64,000 nucleotides of DNA from Vibrio sp. 05-20-BW147 (GTDB lineage: Bacteria > Pseudomonadota > Gammaproteobacteria > Enterobacterales > Vibrionaceae): positions 155,694 to 219,693 of the forward strand of contig NZ_SZTO01000004.1 in the NCBI RefSeq assembly GCF_013369385.1, given 5' to 3'. Position numbers and translations under genes: made by a program. Positions 31,298 through 41,226 of the stretch are shown in pieces. Each line of letters starts with the position of its first letter. The stretch's first letter is position 1. Under the pieces are notes generated by a model. It worked only from the letters and a program-made list of their open reading frames with translations. It ran no database searches and was not told the origin of the DNA.

Positions 31298-33139
31298 CTA
31301 CATCTTGTATCTTTCATCGACAATCGTGACTTTCGGGAAGGTGCTACCAGATTTCATCGCTTTTTCTGTTTCCTTCTTCACCGCCTCGTCAATCCAGAAG
31401 TTACCGATATCCATAGGATGGAAGATGTTCTCTGTTGCCTTAGTCATTGGGGTTTCTGGCATTTTCAACCAACGCCAATGTACTGCACGGGTATAAGGAA
31501 CCATGTATCCAGGCACAATGATATTGGCCGCCGACACGTAATCTTGGATTTGATGAGACAGTGCAAATCGTTTCTCTTGTGCAAATTCTGCGTCGTATTC
31601 TTCAATCAGTCTATCGAGCTCAGGGCTGCTATAGTTTGTGTGTGCATTGGTCTGAGGTTTGTTGGCATTATCTGAGTGCAAATACTCCCAATAAGATGGT
31701 ATCTCTCCCGACCCCATATTCAAGAAGGCAAGTTGGTGTTTTTTCTCGAGGATGTACTTAAATGCAGAGGAACCATCAACAAGGTTTAGAGTGAACTCTA
31801 AACCGGCTAATTTGGCTTGTTCTTTCAGATAGGCGATTCGTGGTGTCCAAGATTGGTAGCCATAAGTGATCGAAAACGACAATCTTTGACCATTGCTATT
31901 CACGCGAATACCATCTGCACCTATTTTATCAAAACCAGCGTTTTCGAAGTGTTGAATAGCCGTTTCTGCATTGAATTCAGGTGCTTTATTATCAGCTTTA
32001 TCATATTGGCCATGACCAAACCCTAAACCGTGAGGCTTGCGCGAATAATCTCCACGCATAATGTTGACAATCATGCCGTCATAATCTGTCGCAGACATAA
32101 TGCCTTTACGAACGTTAATATCGCCGAGTAGCGGCATGGCAGTATTGATCCATAGACCTCCTGCGCCCTGAGGTGCTTGGTTGTAACCCCAAAACTTGTG
32201 GATATAACCTTTTTCAAACCCTTCAGAATCTGCTTTGCTATGCCAGAATTCAGGCAAAATCATATCGTAGAAGTCTAAGTTGCCTTTCTCAAAGTGCTTG
32301 AGGGCAATATCCTGATCTCTGATCACGTTGATCCGTACTCGTTCGACGTTGTAACGATGTTGGTAGTAACGATTACTATAGCCCCACCAATCTTCACCGA
32401 CATGTTTAAAAGTGACTCGCTTGCCCTTTTCTACATCGGCCATGTAATAGGCTGCTGTCGTTGGCTCAGCTTTAAAATTGAACGCCCGAACGAAGTTGTC
32501 TGGCATCCCGTCGTTATTTTCGTCCTTAGTCCCTTTGAAAAAGTGTTCTGGGCGTGGTTGTACACCATTACTTGGCATATTGATCAACACCATCAATGCG
32601 TCGTTGCTTTGAGCAGTAGCAGTTTTGATAGCAATGGTGTAATCGTCATATTTCACAACTTCTTTGATACTCGTCGTGAAAAAGTCGTTATACCAAGGAT
32701 CGATAATGTCCTTTGATTGGTAGTACTTCATCATAAACACATAATCGTCAGCGCTTACTTTTTCACCATCTGACCATTTTGCGTTTTTATCCAGCTTGAA
32801 ATAAACGGTTTTGTTGTCCTCATCAAAAGCCCATGCTTCTGCCAACTGAGGAATCCACTTACCAGTGTTTGGATGACGTTGAGCCAGTTTAGGTGCACCG
32901 TCCATAAAATAATGACGCAGGCCTGAATTGGCATCGGGTCCTACGCTTCTTAACGTTTGTGGAAAACTAACCATATAAGTGGTCAGAGTCCCGCCTCGTT
33001 TCGCGTCATTCGACGCAAAAAGCGGTTCATTGGCATTCGTTGTCCATTGCAGCGCAGTTGGCAGCGATTGAGCCAATGCATTGAAACTTAACGCGGACAA
33101 AGCCGCAATGCTTGCTAGAGTCAATTTGGTATGTTGCAT
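31298..33139 (-). CDS. Periplasmic solute-binding protein, YejA-like (SBP_bac_5)
   Basis: 613 residues with a signal peptide cleaved near residue 23 (SFNALA-QSLP). Family 5 extracellular solute-binding protein: RGGTLTTY at the start, LAEAWAFDEDNKTVYFKL and AKWSDGEKVSADDYVF, followed by the C-terminal VHWRWLKMPETPM region. Length and the order of neighbouring permeases match YejA of the YejABEF system, which imports oligopeptides and microcin C. Third gene of the operon. Ligand specificity (peptide versus another oligomer) cannot be read from the sequence. Confidence 0.88.
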   Translation of the reverse strand: MQHTKLTLASIAALSALSFNALAQSLPTALQWTTNANEPLFASNDAKRGGTLTTYMVSFPQTLRSVGPDANSGLRHYFMDGAPKLAQRHPNTGKWIPQLAEAWAFDEDNKTVYFKLDKNAKWSDGEKVSADDYVFMMKYYQSKDIIDPWYNDFFTTSIKEVVKYDDYTIAIKTATAQSNDALMVLINMPSNGVQPRPEHFFKGTKDENNDGMPDNFVRAFNFKAEPTTAAYYMADVEKGKRVTFKHVGEDWWGYSNRYYQHRYNVERVRINVIRDQDIALKHFEKGNLDFYDMILPEFWHSKADSEGFEKGYIHKFWGYNQAPQGAGGLWINTAMPLLGDINVRKGIMSATDYDGMIVNIMRGDYSRKPHGLGFGHGQYDKADNKAPEFNAETAIQHFENAGFDKIGADGIRVNSNGQRLSFSITYGYQSWTPRIAYLKEQAKLAGLEFTLNLVDGSSAFKYILEKKHQLAFLNMGSGEIPSYWEYLHSDNANKPQTNAHTNYSSPELDRLIEEYDAEFAQEKRFALSHQIQDYVSAANIIVPGYMVPYTRAVHWRWLKMPETPMTKATENIFHPMDIGNFWIDEAVKKETEKAMKSGSTFPKVTIVDERYKM

Positions 33140-33165
33140 CTGTATTTCTTCCTTGAAACGGATAC

Positions 33166-34209
33166 TTACACGTATCGCGTAAATTTCTTTGGATCAAAGG
33201 CAGCTCGAATGGCCTCACCGATGAAGGTTACCATAACCAAAACGGTAACAATCGATGCGACAACAGACGAAACAATCCACGGAGAATCCAAATTAGATTT
33301 ACCTTGTTGTAATAGTTCTCCCCAACTTGGCGTTGGAGGCATTAGCCCGAGCCCTAGATAATCTAAAGCTGTCAAAGCGGTAATATTTCCTGCAATCGTA
33401 AACGGAGCAAGCGTCACAATCATCACCATGGTATTGGGCAAAATATGATGCATTAAAATACGCCAAGTTGACGCCCCCAACGCTTTTGCAGCCAAAACAT
33501 ACTCTCGTGCTGATTCTTTGTAGGTCATGGTTCGCATGTACCAAGTCATTCCCATCCAACCGAATAAAACGTTGATCGCGACAAACAGCGTAAAGGTGGG
33601 TTGAGTGATTGAAACCAATATCATGATCACATAGAGGAATGGCACCATAGACCATACTTCGATCAAACGCTGAACAAACAAGTCAAACTTTCCGCCAAAG
33701 AAACCCATAGCACATCCAACAACGGTGCCGATTGCATAGGAGACCGCCATCGTTGCCAAAGCAAAACCCATTGCTGTTCTAAACCCATAAACGAGACGTG
33801 CAAGGATATCGCGACCAATGACATCAGTGCCTAGATAGTGCTTAGATTCTAGGCTTGGTGCCGTAGGTGGAAAATCGCCACTAAAATCCTGCTCATAGGG
33901 GTTCCACGGTACGATCGGCATTAAGACGAAATCACCGTTTCCAGCTTCTTGGAAAGTCTTTTGCAAAACACGGTAGTCAGCTTCACTTGCGTAATCTAAC
34001 CCGAATTCATTCCCAGCTCTTACATCACTAATCACTGGAAAGTACCAATTACCTTGGTATTTAACGATCAAGGCTTTACTGTTCACCAACAGTTCCGCAA
34101 ACAAAGACAGTGTCAATAAAGTAACAAGAATAAGAAAAGACCAGTATCCGCGTTTAATATCCTTAAACGCTCTTATTTTCTTTTGAGTTAAAGGGCTAAC
34201 AGTAAACAT
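33166..34209 (-). CDS. ABC importer inner-membrane permease, YejE-like
   Basis: 347 residues. The N-terminus SPLTQKKIRAFKDIKRGYWSF, then NSKALIVKYQGNWYFPV, is characteristic of YejE, with a large periplasmic loop (about 55-150) before the permease core. About five to six further transmembrane helices and the EAA-type loop AAKALGASTWRILMHHILPN, which docks the ATPases, follow. Its start overlaps the end of the YejB-like gene by one base. Confidence 0.9.
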   Translation of the reverse strand: MFTVSPLTQKKIRAFKDIKRGYWSFLILVTLLTLSLFAELLVNSKALIVKYQGNWYFPVISDVRAGNEFGLDYASEADYRVLQKTFQEAGNGDFVLMPIVPWNPYEQDFSGDFPPTAPSLESKHYLGTDVIGRDILARLVYGFRTAMGFALATMAVSYAIGTVVGCAMGFFGGKFDLFVQRLIEVWSMVPFLYVIMILVSITQPTFTLFVAINVLFGWMGMTWYMRTMTYKESAREYVLAAKALGASTWRILMHHILPNTMVMIVTLAPFTIAGNITALTALDYLGLGLMPPTPSWGELLQQGKSNLDSPWIVSSVVASIVTVLVMVTFIGEAIRAAFDPKKFTRYV

Positions 34210-35231
34210 TAAGCACCGAACCTTACTCGTGGGTCAGTTAATGCCACACAAAGATCTGAAAGAATATTTCCTACCATTAACATGACGGCATTAATAGCGA
34301 CAATACCCATTACAACTGGATAATCACGTTCAATAATTGATTCGTAGCCCAACAGGCCGATTCCATTAATATTAAAAATCACTTCAATTAAAAAAGAACC
34401 CGTCATAAAAAATAATAGTGAATTACCAAAATGGCTAGCTATTGGAATTAAACTGTTCTGCAATGCATGCTTTCTTACCGCTTTTTTAAAGGGTAATCCT
34501 TTAGAGATTGCAGTACGGATATAATCTGAAGACAGATTTTCCATTAAGCTATTCTTCATCGTCATTGTTAACGTCGCAAAATCACCAATCAAATAACAAA
34601 TTAGCGGTAAGACGGCGTGCCACATAATATCTTTAAGCTGAAGCCAGAAGGTTTCATAGTCGTCAAAATCATCACCAACAAAACCACCCATTGGAAACCA
34701 TTCAAGGTTATAGGCAAAAACGGTAATCAGAAATACACCAACCACATACCCTGGAAGTGCGTACCCCACAAAAATCATGATAGATGAGGCGGAATCGAAA
34801 ACGCTTCCATGCCTGATGGCTTTGTAATAGCCCAGTGGGATGGAAATGAAATAGCTAATGAAAAACGTCATACCTCCATAAAACAGCGATACAGGTAAGC
34901 GTTCAGCGATCATCGTTCCGACGGGTTCGTAGTAACGAGTTGATTCCCCGAAATCGAGTACTAACAAACGAGTTAACCAACTCCAATAAGCTTCAAATAT
35001 AGGTTTGTCTAGGCCGTAGAAGGCATTCAGCTCCGCCATCTGATCTTCGGAAAGTGCAGAGTTATTACCGGCAATGCTCACTGTTGCCGTGTCGCTACCT
35101 GAATGCATACTTGCCAACATGCGTTCTACTGGTCCACCCGGAACGAAACGTGTGATGGCAAAAATGAGGATAGTAATACCAAGAAACGTAGGGACAATTA
35201 AAGCCATACGCCGAAAGACATACGATAACAC
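34209..35231 (-). CDS. ABC importer inner-membrane permease, YejB-like
   Basis: 340 residues. Begins MLSYVFRRMALIVPTFLGIT, the usual start of DppB/OppB/YejB permeases, and has GFGPGGPVERM-type periplasmic segment (FVPGGPVERMLA), about six transmembrane helices and the EAA loop ISKGLPFKKAVRKHALQNSL. Overlaps yejE-like by one base (stop/start). First gene of the five-gene transporter operon, preceded by a 431-nt intergenic region with a direct repeat. Confidence 0.9.
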   Translation of the reverse strand: MLSYVFRRMALIVPTFLGITILIFAITRFVPGGPVERMLASMHSGSDTATVSIAGNNSALSEDQMAELNAFYGLDKPIFEAYWSWLTRLLVLDFGESTRYYEPVGTMIAERLPVSLFYGGMTFFISYFISIPLGYYKAIRHGSVFDSASSIMIFVGYALPGYVVGVFLITVFAYNLEWFPMGGFVGDDFDDYETFWLQLKDIMWHAVLPLICYLIGDFATLTMTMKNSLMENLSSDYIRTAISKGLPFKKAVRKHALQNSLIPIASHFGNSLLFFMTGSFLIEVIFNINGIGLLGYESIIERDYPVVMGIVAINAVMLMVGNILSDLCVALTDPRVRFGA

Positions 35232-35255
35232 TTACTATGCGCTCCATGCTGTAAC

Positions 35256-35393
35256 ATATCAAATTCGAACTTTGCAACAATCCGGTTGCAATAAAGTGTG
35301 ACCATGTGAAAGATTCTAGGTCATTTCAGCCAACTCATTCCGATGACTGATTGCGCATTAAAAACCAAACGCGGAACAGATATCAAATTCGAA
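35256..35393. repeat. 14-bp direct repeat upstream of transporter operon
   Basis: ATATCAAATTCGAA occurs at 35256-35269 and again at 35380-35393, 124 bp apart (start to start), in the promoter region of the transporter operon. Each copy contains the palindrome TTCGAA. Position and identity suggest a regulator-binding pair. Confidence 0.6.
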
Positions 35394-35540
35394 AATTCTA
35401 ATATGCCCATTACATTAACGTTACATAGTGAATAGATAGTCACCAACTGATCACGTTCACACCCTACATTACTAATGTACTAGTCAATAGGTTCAGTTTT
35501 GGCGGCATCTCATTTAACAAAACCTAGATCCTGATTCAAA

Positions 35541-35577
35541 AAAAAGCACAATTAATATGCATTAATTGTGCTTTTTT
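35541..35577. terminator. Terminator downstream of pyrF
   Basis: A 16-bp perfect stem AAAAAGCACAATTAAT (35541-35556) with its complement 35561-35576 and an ATGC loop, A/T-rich on both sides. It ends the leftward lapA-lapB-pyrF transcription. Confidence 0.9.
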
Positions 35578-35662
35578 ATTCAACGTGAGGAAATTGTAAG
35601 ATTTAATTAAAACTTCGATAAATCTCACACTTTCAACCGCATTAGTATCACCTAACGAACCC

Positions 35663-36364
35663 TTATAACGACTTTAGACTTGTATTTATAGCCTCTAGGA
35701 CTACCGCAGGTTCCATCGATTGTGTGATTGGTCTGCCAATTACTAGATAATCTGCTCCTGAAACTATCGCGTTAACGGGCGTCATGATACGACGCTGATC
35801 CCCTTGCTCAGCGCCAATGGGTCTAATGCCCGGTGTGACTAACTTGAAATCTTTTCCTAATTCACTTTTAAGTAAAGATGCTTCTTGTGCAGAACATACA
35901 ACACCATCGAGCCCCGAGTTCTTCGTTAGGTGGGCAAGGCGCAACACTTGCTCTTGAGGAGCGATATTTAATCCGATTCCAGCCAAATCATTTTGCTCCA
36001 TGCTCGTTAGCACAGTAACACCGATCAACAATGGGCGGTCTTTGCCGTAAGGTTCAAGAATTTCTCGAGATGCCGCCATCATACGCTCTCCCCCGCTTGC
36101 ATGGACGTTAACCATCCATACGCCAAGCTCAGCAGCAGCGCGCACAGCTTTCGAACAAGTATTCGGGATATCGTGAAACTTTAAATCTAAGAATACAGAA
36201 AAACCACGCTTATGCAGTTCACGTACGAAATCTGGACCAAAGAGCGTAAACATTTCCTTGCCTACTTTAAGGCGACATGAAGCTGGATCTATTTTGTCAA
36301 CAAAAGCCAACGCGTCTACTTGTTTGTCATAGTCCAACGCCACTATTACTTTTTGGTCAATCAT
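35663..36364 (-). CDS. pyrF: Orotidine 5'-phosphate decarboxylase
   Basis: 233 residues. Final step of UMP synthesis. The catalytic Asp-Lys array is in [13 protein letters not shown], and the phosphate-binding GIRP motif (TPGIRPIGA) and VIGRPIT are present near the C-terminus. Start ATG 36364. Located downstream of lapA-lapB as in E. coli and followed by a strong terminator. Confidence 0.97.
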   Translation of the reverse strand: MIDQKVIVALDYDKQVDALAFVDKIDPASCRLKVGKEMFTLFGPDFVRELHKRGFSVFLDLKFHDIPNTCSKAVRAAAELGVWMVNVHASGGERMMAASREILEPYGKDRPLLIGVTVLTSMEQNDLAGIGLNIAPQEQVLRLAHLTKNSGLDGVVCSAQEASLLKSELGKDFKLVTPGIRPIGAEQGDQRRIMTPVNAIVSGADYLVIGRPITQSMEPAVVLEAINTSLKSL

Positions 36365-36449
36365 TTCATCTCCTAACGATTTTCTTTTTCTTTACTTTAT
36401 TTATCTAAAAAAAATGCAGCGGACAGAAAAACTGCCGGCTGCATAAAAA

Positions 36450-37619
36450 TTATTCACCATCCAATCCTCTGATTGGTTTAATGGTTCCCCACCCCTTACA
36501 TGATGGACAATGCCAATATAAAGAATGGGTGGAAAAGCCACATTTACGACATCGGTAATGTGGTTTCACTTTCAATTGTTCACCAACCATTGCCTGAAGA
36601 GTGGTTAAGCTTTCTTTGGCTCTTCCTTCTTCTGCTTCTGCCAAATGGTAATCCATGAGCCGGTAGAAGCCTTTCATCGTTGGATTCTTTATTAGCTGAC
36701 GAGTGAGTAGTTCTTGGGCAGCACCAACACTTTCATGATGAGCAACTAACTGAGCTAGCATTAGCTCCGCAGACACACCCGCTTTTTTGTTGATACAAGC
36801 CCTTAGAAACTCAACCAATTGATCTTCTTGGCCAAGATGGTGATAGCACTCAGCCATGATTGGCAATGCTTCACTGATATAATCCGTGTCTTGTTCCAAG
36901 ACGTTTTCTAGATACTCAATCGTCTTGTGATACTCTTCCATCTCAAGGTAGATCCGCCCTAATGAGATAGAGGCTCTCACACACTTAGGATCTTCTTGTA
37001 GTGCTTTCTTAAAATGACTAATTGCTTTTGTCTGATTACCGTCTGCTTGATCAAGCATGGCTAGCTCACACCAGTAATGAGCAATATTTTTCCTGATCGA
37101 CTTTTTGCCCGTCTTCACCAACAAATGCGCATAATGAATGGCTTTATCCCACTCTCTTGTTTGTTGATATATCAGGACTAGTTGCTGTAAAGCGGCCTCT
37201 CGGTGTTCCGGCTCTTCAACCAATTGCTCTAAGATTTTTTCAGCCCGGTCCAGAAACCCAGAAACCATGTAGTCTTTGGCCAATTGTTGTAAAGCAATGT
37301 TCTTTTGCTCAATCGTCAAACGGGAGCGAGAAATGAGATTTTGATGGATGCGAATAGCGCGATCGACTTCTCCTCTTGAGCGAAAGAGATTACCTAACGC
37401 TAGATGAGTATCAATCGTATCGTTGTCGACCTGAAGCAGTTCGATGAAGTGATCAACGGCTTTATCTGACTGATCCGATAAAAGCAAGTTTAATCCCGTC
37501 ACATACTGCTGAGAGATCTGATTGGAGTGCTTCTGCTTGTCATCCTGTGCGCTGCGGTGGCCCATGTACCAACCGTATGCAGCCGCAATTGGGAGTAACA
37601 AGAAGAGTAATTCAAGCAT
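36450..37619 (-). CDS. lapB: LPS assembly regulatory protein LapB (YciM)
   Basis: 389 residues. One N-terminal transmembrane helix (residues 2-17), then about nine TPR repeats (for example AHLALGNLFRSRGEVDRAI and ISLGRIYLEMEEYHKTIEYL) and a C-terminal rubredoxin-like zinc domain with CRKCGF and CPSCKGW. Adaptor that brings LpxC to FtsH for degradation and so controls LPS synthesis. Directly downstream of lapA with a 15-nt gap. Confidence 0.96.
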   Translation of the reverse strand: MLELLFLLLPIAAAYGWYMGHRSAQDDKQKHSNQISQQYVTGLNLLLSDQSDKAVDHFIELLQVDNDTIDTHLALGNLFRSRGEVDRAIRIHQNLISRSRLTIEQKNIALQQLAKDYMVSGFLDRAEKILEQLVEEPEHREAALQQLVLIYQQTREWDKAIHYAHLLVKTGKKSIRKNIAHYWCELAMLDQADGNQTKAISHFKKALQEDPKCVRASISLGRIYLEMEEYHKTIEYLENVLEQDTDYISEALPIMAECYHHLGQEDQLVEFLRACINKKAGVSAELMLAQLVAHHESVGAAQELLTRQLIKNPTMKGFYRLMDYHLAEAEEGRAKESLTTLQAMVGEQLKVKPHYRCRKCGFSTHSLYWHCPSCKGWGTIKPIRGLDGE

Positions 37620-37634
37620 TAAACCGGTTCGTCC

Positions 37635-37901
37635 TTACGCTTGTTTCTTTACTTGTGTGTTTTGGCTTTTTAGTTGTTTGTTGAGTTTTCTAATTTTTAG
37701 TCGAGTCTTAAATTGAATACTTGCAAAAATTGCCCACGATACAGCGAAGCCAGCAACAAACACTCCCCCCAACAAAGTGGAAAGATGAAACTCACCTTTA
37801 GCCAGTAAGTAGTTGAACGTCACAATTTCTTGATTTTGCGAGCCTAATGCCAAAGCAATTAGGAAGAGAGCCATTACAGCAATGATTTTTATAATTTTCA
37901 T
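37635..37901 (-). CDS. lapA: LPS assembly protein LapA (YciS, DUF1049)
   Basis: 88 residues with two transmembrane helices (about 3-20 and 40-62), the NQEIVTFNYLLAKGEF loop between them and a basic coiled C-terminus (RLKIRKLNKQLKSQ). This is the standard LapA layout. Inner-membrane partner of LapB. First gene of lapA-lapB-pyrF. Confidence 0.95.
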   Translation of the reverse strand: MKIIKIIAVMALFLIALALGSQNQEIVTFNYLLAKGEFHLSTLLGGVFVAGFAVSWAIFASIQFKTRLKIRKLNKQLKSQNTQVKKQA

Positions 37902-37989
37902 CTGTCATCACCTTAGAGATATCAGCCGATACAATTATGCAGGAAAACTTTCCTGACGACCACGGATAATAACAGGTATCTAATCATAA

Positions 37990-38020
37990 AAAAGCGGCAT
38001 ACGCTATGTATGCCGCTTTT
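37990..38020. terminator. Terminator downstream of ihfB
   Basis: AAAAGCGGCATAC (37990-38002) pairs with GTATGCCGCTTTT (38008-38020), 5-nt loop. It lies 20 nt after the ihfB stop and before lapA. Confidence 0.88.
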
Positions 38021-38039
38021 GTACCTATGTTCGTTCTAT

Positions 38040-38321
38040 TTAAGCTAGATTAACACGCTCTCGTAGCTCTTTACCTGGCTTGAAGTGCGGTACGTGTTTA
38101 CCCTCTAACTCCACTTTATCACCAGTCTTAGGGTTACGGCCTACACGTGGTTCACGGTAATGAAGCGAGAAACTACCGAAACCACGAATCTCGATACGAT
38201 CACCGCTCTCCAACGTTGAAGCCATGTGCTCCAAAATATCTTTGACAGCATCTTCAATCTCTTTCGCTGAAAGATGTGTCTGTTCAGCGCAGAGCCTTTC
38301 AATCAGTTCAGACTTAGTCAT
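38040..38321 (-). CDS. ihfB: Integration host factor beta subunit
   Basis: 93 residues from ATG 38321 ([11 protein letters not shown]). DNA-bending HU/IHF fold with the DNABII signature [20 protein letters not shown] and the P-containing beta-arm [11 protein letters not shown] that intercalates into DNA. Forms a heterodimer with IhfA. Downstream of rpsA as in E. coli, but separated by a terminator, so it probably also has its own promoter. Confidence 0.97.
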   Translation of the reverse strand: MTKSELIERLCAEQTHLSAKEIEDAVKDILEHMASTLESGDRIEIRGFGSFSLHYREPRVGRNPKTGDKVELEGKHVPHFKPGKELRERVNLA

Positions 38322-38534
38322 AGTTTCCCTCTTCGAGTCATTTTTATCACTTATTATAGTAAGTAATATCAATTACACCAAATACTTGCTATCAATTGTA
38401 GTGAAAAATCCGACACTTGGATGTAATCCTTTGGAGGAAGTTTTCACTAGATACCTAGAAATAGATAACAGCATAATATCTTGTGTATTTAATACTACAA
38501 CTAACAGTAAACATATAGCAGAAATTGAGACAAA

Positions 38535-38560
38535 AAAAAGGAGCCTTTCGGCTCCTTTTT
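38535..38560 (-). terminator. Terminator downstream of rpsA
   Basis: AAAAAGGAGCC (38535-38545) pairs with GGCTCCTTTTT (38550-38560) around a TTTC loop, 11 nt after the rpsA stop. Confidence 0.9.
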
Positions 38561-38570
38561 AAGACGTCTA

Positions 38571-40241
38571 TTATTCGCCTTTAGCTGCTTTGAAAGCGTC
38601 AGCCATTGCATTACCAAACGCAGCTTCGTCAGCTTTGTTGATAGTTGCCATTGCTTCTTGCTCTTCAGCTTCGTCTTTCGCTTTGATTGACAGGTTGATT
38701 ACGCGGTTCTTACGGTCTACACCAGTAAATTTCGCTTCAACTTTGTCACCAACGCTTAGGATCAGTGTTGCGTCTTCAACGCGATCACGTGAAACTTCAG
38801 AAGCGCGGATGTAACCTTCTACACCATCTTCTAGTTCGATTGCTGCGCCTTTAGCGTCAACTGCAGTTACAGTACCGTTAACTAGAGTACCTTTCTTGTT
38901 GTCAGCAACGTAAGCATTGAATGGGTCGTTTTCCATTTGCTTGATGCCTAGAGAGATACGCTCACGCTCTGCGTCTACTGCTAGAACTACTGCAGAGATT
39001 TCGTCGCCTTTCTTGAATTCGCGAACCGCTTCTTCGCCAGCTACGTTCCAAGAAATGTCAGATAGGTGAACAAGACCGTCGATACCACCGTCTAGACCGA
39101 TGAAGATACCGAAGTCAGTGATTGACTTGATCTTACCAGTTACTTTATCGCCTTTAGCTTGAGCTTCAGCGAATGACTGCCATGGGTTAGCTTTACACTG
39201 TTTCAGACCTAGAGAGATACGACGACGTTCTTCGTCGATTTCAAGAACCATAACCTCAACTTCGTCGCCAACATTAACAACTTTAGATGGGTGGATGTTC
39301 TTGTTAGTCCAATCCATTTCAGAAACGTGTACTAGACCTTCAACGCCTTCTTCGATTTCAACGAAACAGCCGTAGTCAGTTAGGTTAGTTACGCGACCAG
39401 ATAGTTTGTGACCTTCTGGGTAACGCTTAGCGATTGCTACCCATGGATCTTCACCTAGCTGCTTAAGACCTAGTGAAACGCGAGTGCGGTCACGATCGAA
39501 CTTAAGAACTTTAACTAGGATCTCGTCACCAACGTTAACGATTTCAGATGGGTGCTTAACGCGCTTCCACGCCATATCAGTGATGTGTAGAAGACCGTCA
39601 ACGCCACCTAGATCTACGAACGCACCGTAGTCAGTTAGGTTCTTAACGATACCTTTAACTTCAGAACCTTCTTGTAGAGTTTCTAGAAGCTCGTCACGTT
39701 CTACTGTGCTTTCAGATTCGATAACTGCGCGGCGAGATACAACTACGTTGTTACGCTTCTGGTCAAGCTTGATTACTTTGAACTCTAGCTCTTTGTTTTC
39801 TAGGTGAGCAGTGTCACGGATAGGACGTACGTCTACTAGAGAACCTGGAAGGAAAGCACGGATACCGTTTAGTTCAACAGTGAAACCGCCTTTAACTTTA
39901 CCGTTGATGATACCAACAACAGTTGCAGCTTCTTCGTAAGCTTTCTCAAGAACGATCCAAGCTTCGTGACGCTTCGCTTTCTCACGAGAAAGTTGAGTTT
40001 CACCGAAACCGTCTTCTACAGCGTCCAGAGCAACGTCTACTTCAGAACCAACTTCAACTTCAAGTTCGCCAGCAGCGTTCTTGAACTGTTCAGCAGGAAT
40101 TGCAGACTCAGACTTAAGACCAGCGTCAACAAGAACGTAGCCGTTTTCGATAGCTACTACAGTACCTTTAACGATAGTACCTTGTTGGAATTCAGTCTCG
40201 TTTAGAAACTCTTCAAAGAGTTGAGCAAAAGATTCAGTCAT
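38571..40241 (-). CDS. rpsA: 30S ribosomal protein S1
   Basis: 556 residues with six S1 (OB-fold) repeats; repeats 3-6 are easily seen as G-x-V-x-x-(L/I)-x-D-(Y/F)-G-x-F modules (for example [58 protein letters not shown]). Binds mRNA on the 30S subunit and promotes initiation; also a subunit of RNA phage replicases. The codon use is strongly biased (many GTA/GGT/GAC-type preferred codons), as expected for a highly expressed gene. Standard cmk-rpsA-ihfB order. Confidence 0.98.
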   Translation of the reverse strand: MTESFAQLFEEFLNETEFQQGTIVKGTVVAIENGYVLVDAGLKSESAIPAEQFKNAAGELEVEVGSEVDVALDAVEDGFGETQLSREKAKRHEAWIVLEKAYEEAATVVGIINGKVKGGFTVELNGIRAFLPGSLVDVRPIRDTAHLENKELEFKVIKLDQKRNNVVVSRRAVIESESTVERDELLETLQEGSEVKGIVKNLTDYGAFVDLGGVDGLLHITDMAWKRVKHPSEIVNVGDEILVKVLKFDRDRTRVSLGLKQLGEDPWVAIAKRYPEGHKLSGRVTNLTDYGCFVEIEEGVEGLVHVSEMDWTNKNIHPSKVVNVGDEVEVMVLEIDEERRRISLGLKQCKANPWQSFAEAQAKGDKVTGKIKSITDFGIFIGLDGGIDGLVHLSDISWNVAGEEAVREFKKGDEISAVVLAVDAERERISLGIKQMENDPFNAYVADNKKGTLVNGTVTAVDAKGAAIELEDGVEGYIRASEVSRDRVEDATLILSVGDKVEAKFTGVDRKNRVINLSIKAKDEAEEQEAMATINKADEAAFGNAMADAFKAAKGE

Positions 40242-40350
40242 TTATTTAATCTTCAAAAAATTAAACTTCCATGGGTATCCTACCGCATGGGGTTATTAAA
40301 TTCGCCAATCATCATCCTTGCGACCGACGTTCTTACCTGCCTGAGTGAAA

Positions 40351-41031
40351 TTACTCAGCCAGCTTAGATTCGATATATTGTAGTGCCTTTTCGACCACTT
40401 CGTCGATACTCATCGAGGTGGAGTCTAGCACAAGCGCATCCTCTGCAGGGCGTAATGGTGCCACTGGGCGGTTACGATCGCGATCGTCACGCTCTTGGAT
40501 CTCGCTCAAAAGGTCGTCAAATCTAACATCTAAGCCTTTATCTTGCAACTGTTTAAGGCGACGATGTGCACGTTCTTCCGCGCTCGCATCAAGGAAAATT
40601 TTGGCTTTCGCAGTAGGAAAAACGACCGTGCCCATGTCTCTTCCGTCGGCAACCAAACCAGGAGCCGCTTCAAAGGCACGTTGACGACGTAGTAATGCTT
40701 CACGAACTCTTGGCAAAGCGGCTACTTTTGACGCTGCCATGCCCGTTTCTTCTTTGCGTAATTCTTTTGAAACATCTTCACCCTCAAGGATGACTTTGAC
40801 TAAGTCACCTTCGGCAACGAACTGTACGTCAAGATGTGTCGCGAGTGGAACCAATGCATCTTCTGACTCAGTGTCCACACCGTGGTGAATGGCGGCAAGA
40901 GCTAATACACGGTAGATCGCACCGGAATCTAAAAGTTGAAAGCCGAGCTTCTTTGACAGCAGCATACAAAGAGTGCCTTTACCCGCGCCACTTGGTCCAT
41001 CTACGGTTACTACCGGAGTCTGAGACGACAT
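40351..41031 (-). CDS. cmk: Cytidylate kinase
   Basis: 226 residues from ATG 41031, with GGAG 6 nt upstream; the in-frame ATG at 41043 has no site. P-loop GPSGAGKG at residues 12-19, LLDSGAIYR substrate segment and [11 protein letters not shown]. Phosphorylates CMP and dCMP. Upstream of rpsA as in most gamma-proteobacteria. Confidence 0.97.
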   Translation of the reverse strand: MSSQTPVVTVDGPSGAGKGTLCMLLSKKLGFQLLDSGAIYRVLALAAIHHGVDTESEDALVPLATHLDVQFVAEGDLVKVILEGEDVSKELRKEETGMAASKVAALPRVREALLRRQRAFEAAPGLVADGRDMGTVVFPTAKAKIFLDASAEERAHRRLKQLQDKGLDVRFDDLLSEIQERDDRDRNRPVAPLRPAEDALVLDSTSMSIDEVVEKALQYIESKLAE

Positions 41032-41164
41032 GTTGTTCTCCACTTATGTTTTCTTTTTTAGGCTAAGGCCCAGTTTCAGAGGCGCATATTATAATGCCAT
41101 TCGGCGTTGGGGGCGAGGAGAAATCCCCCAGGTAATCGATTACACCAATAAAGTGTTGTCTCTC

Positions 41165-41199
41165 AATAAAAACGGCGAAAGAGCTCTCTTTCGCCGTTT
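41165..41199 (-). terminator. Terminator of sohB
   Basis: AAACGGCGAAAGAG (41170-41183) with its complement 41186-41199; on the minus strand the stem is followed by TTTTTATT. It separates sohB from cmk. Confidence 0.85.
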
Positions 41200-41226
41200 A
41201 CCATGAGTTGCTAACCAAATAAGAAA

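Larger units (their letters stand above)
35232..35662. other. Intergenic region between transporter operon and pyrF
   Basis: 431 AT-rich bases. It carries the leftward promoter of the transporter operon, a 14-bp direct repeat (35256-35269 and 35380-35393) and, near pyrF, the terminator at 35541-35577. No RNA gene or small CDS with a ribosome-binding site is apparent. Confidence 0.5.
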
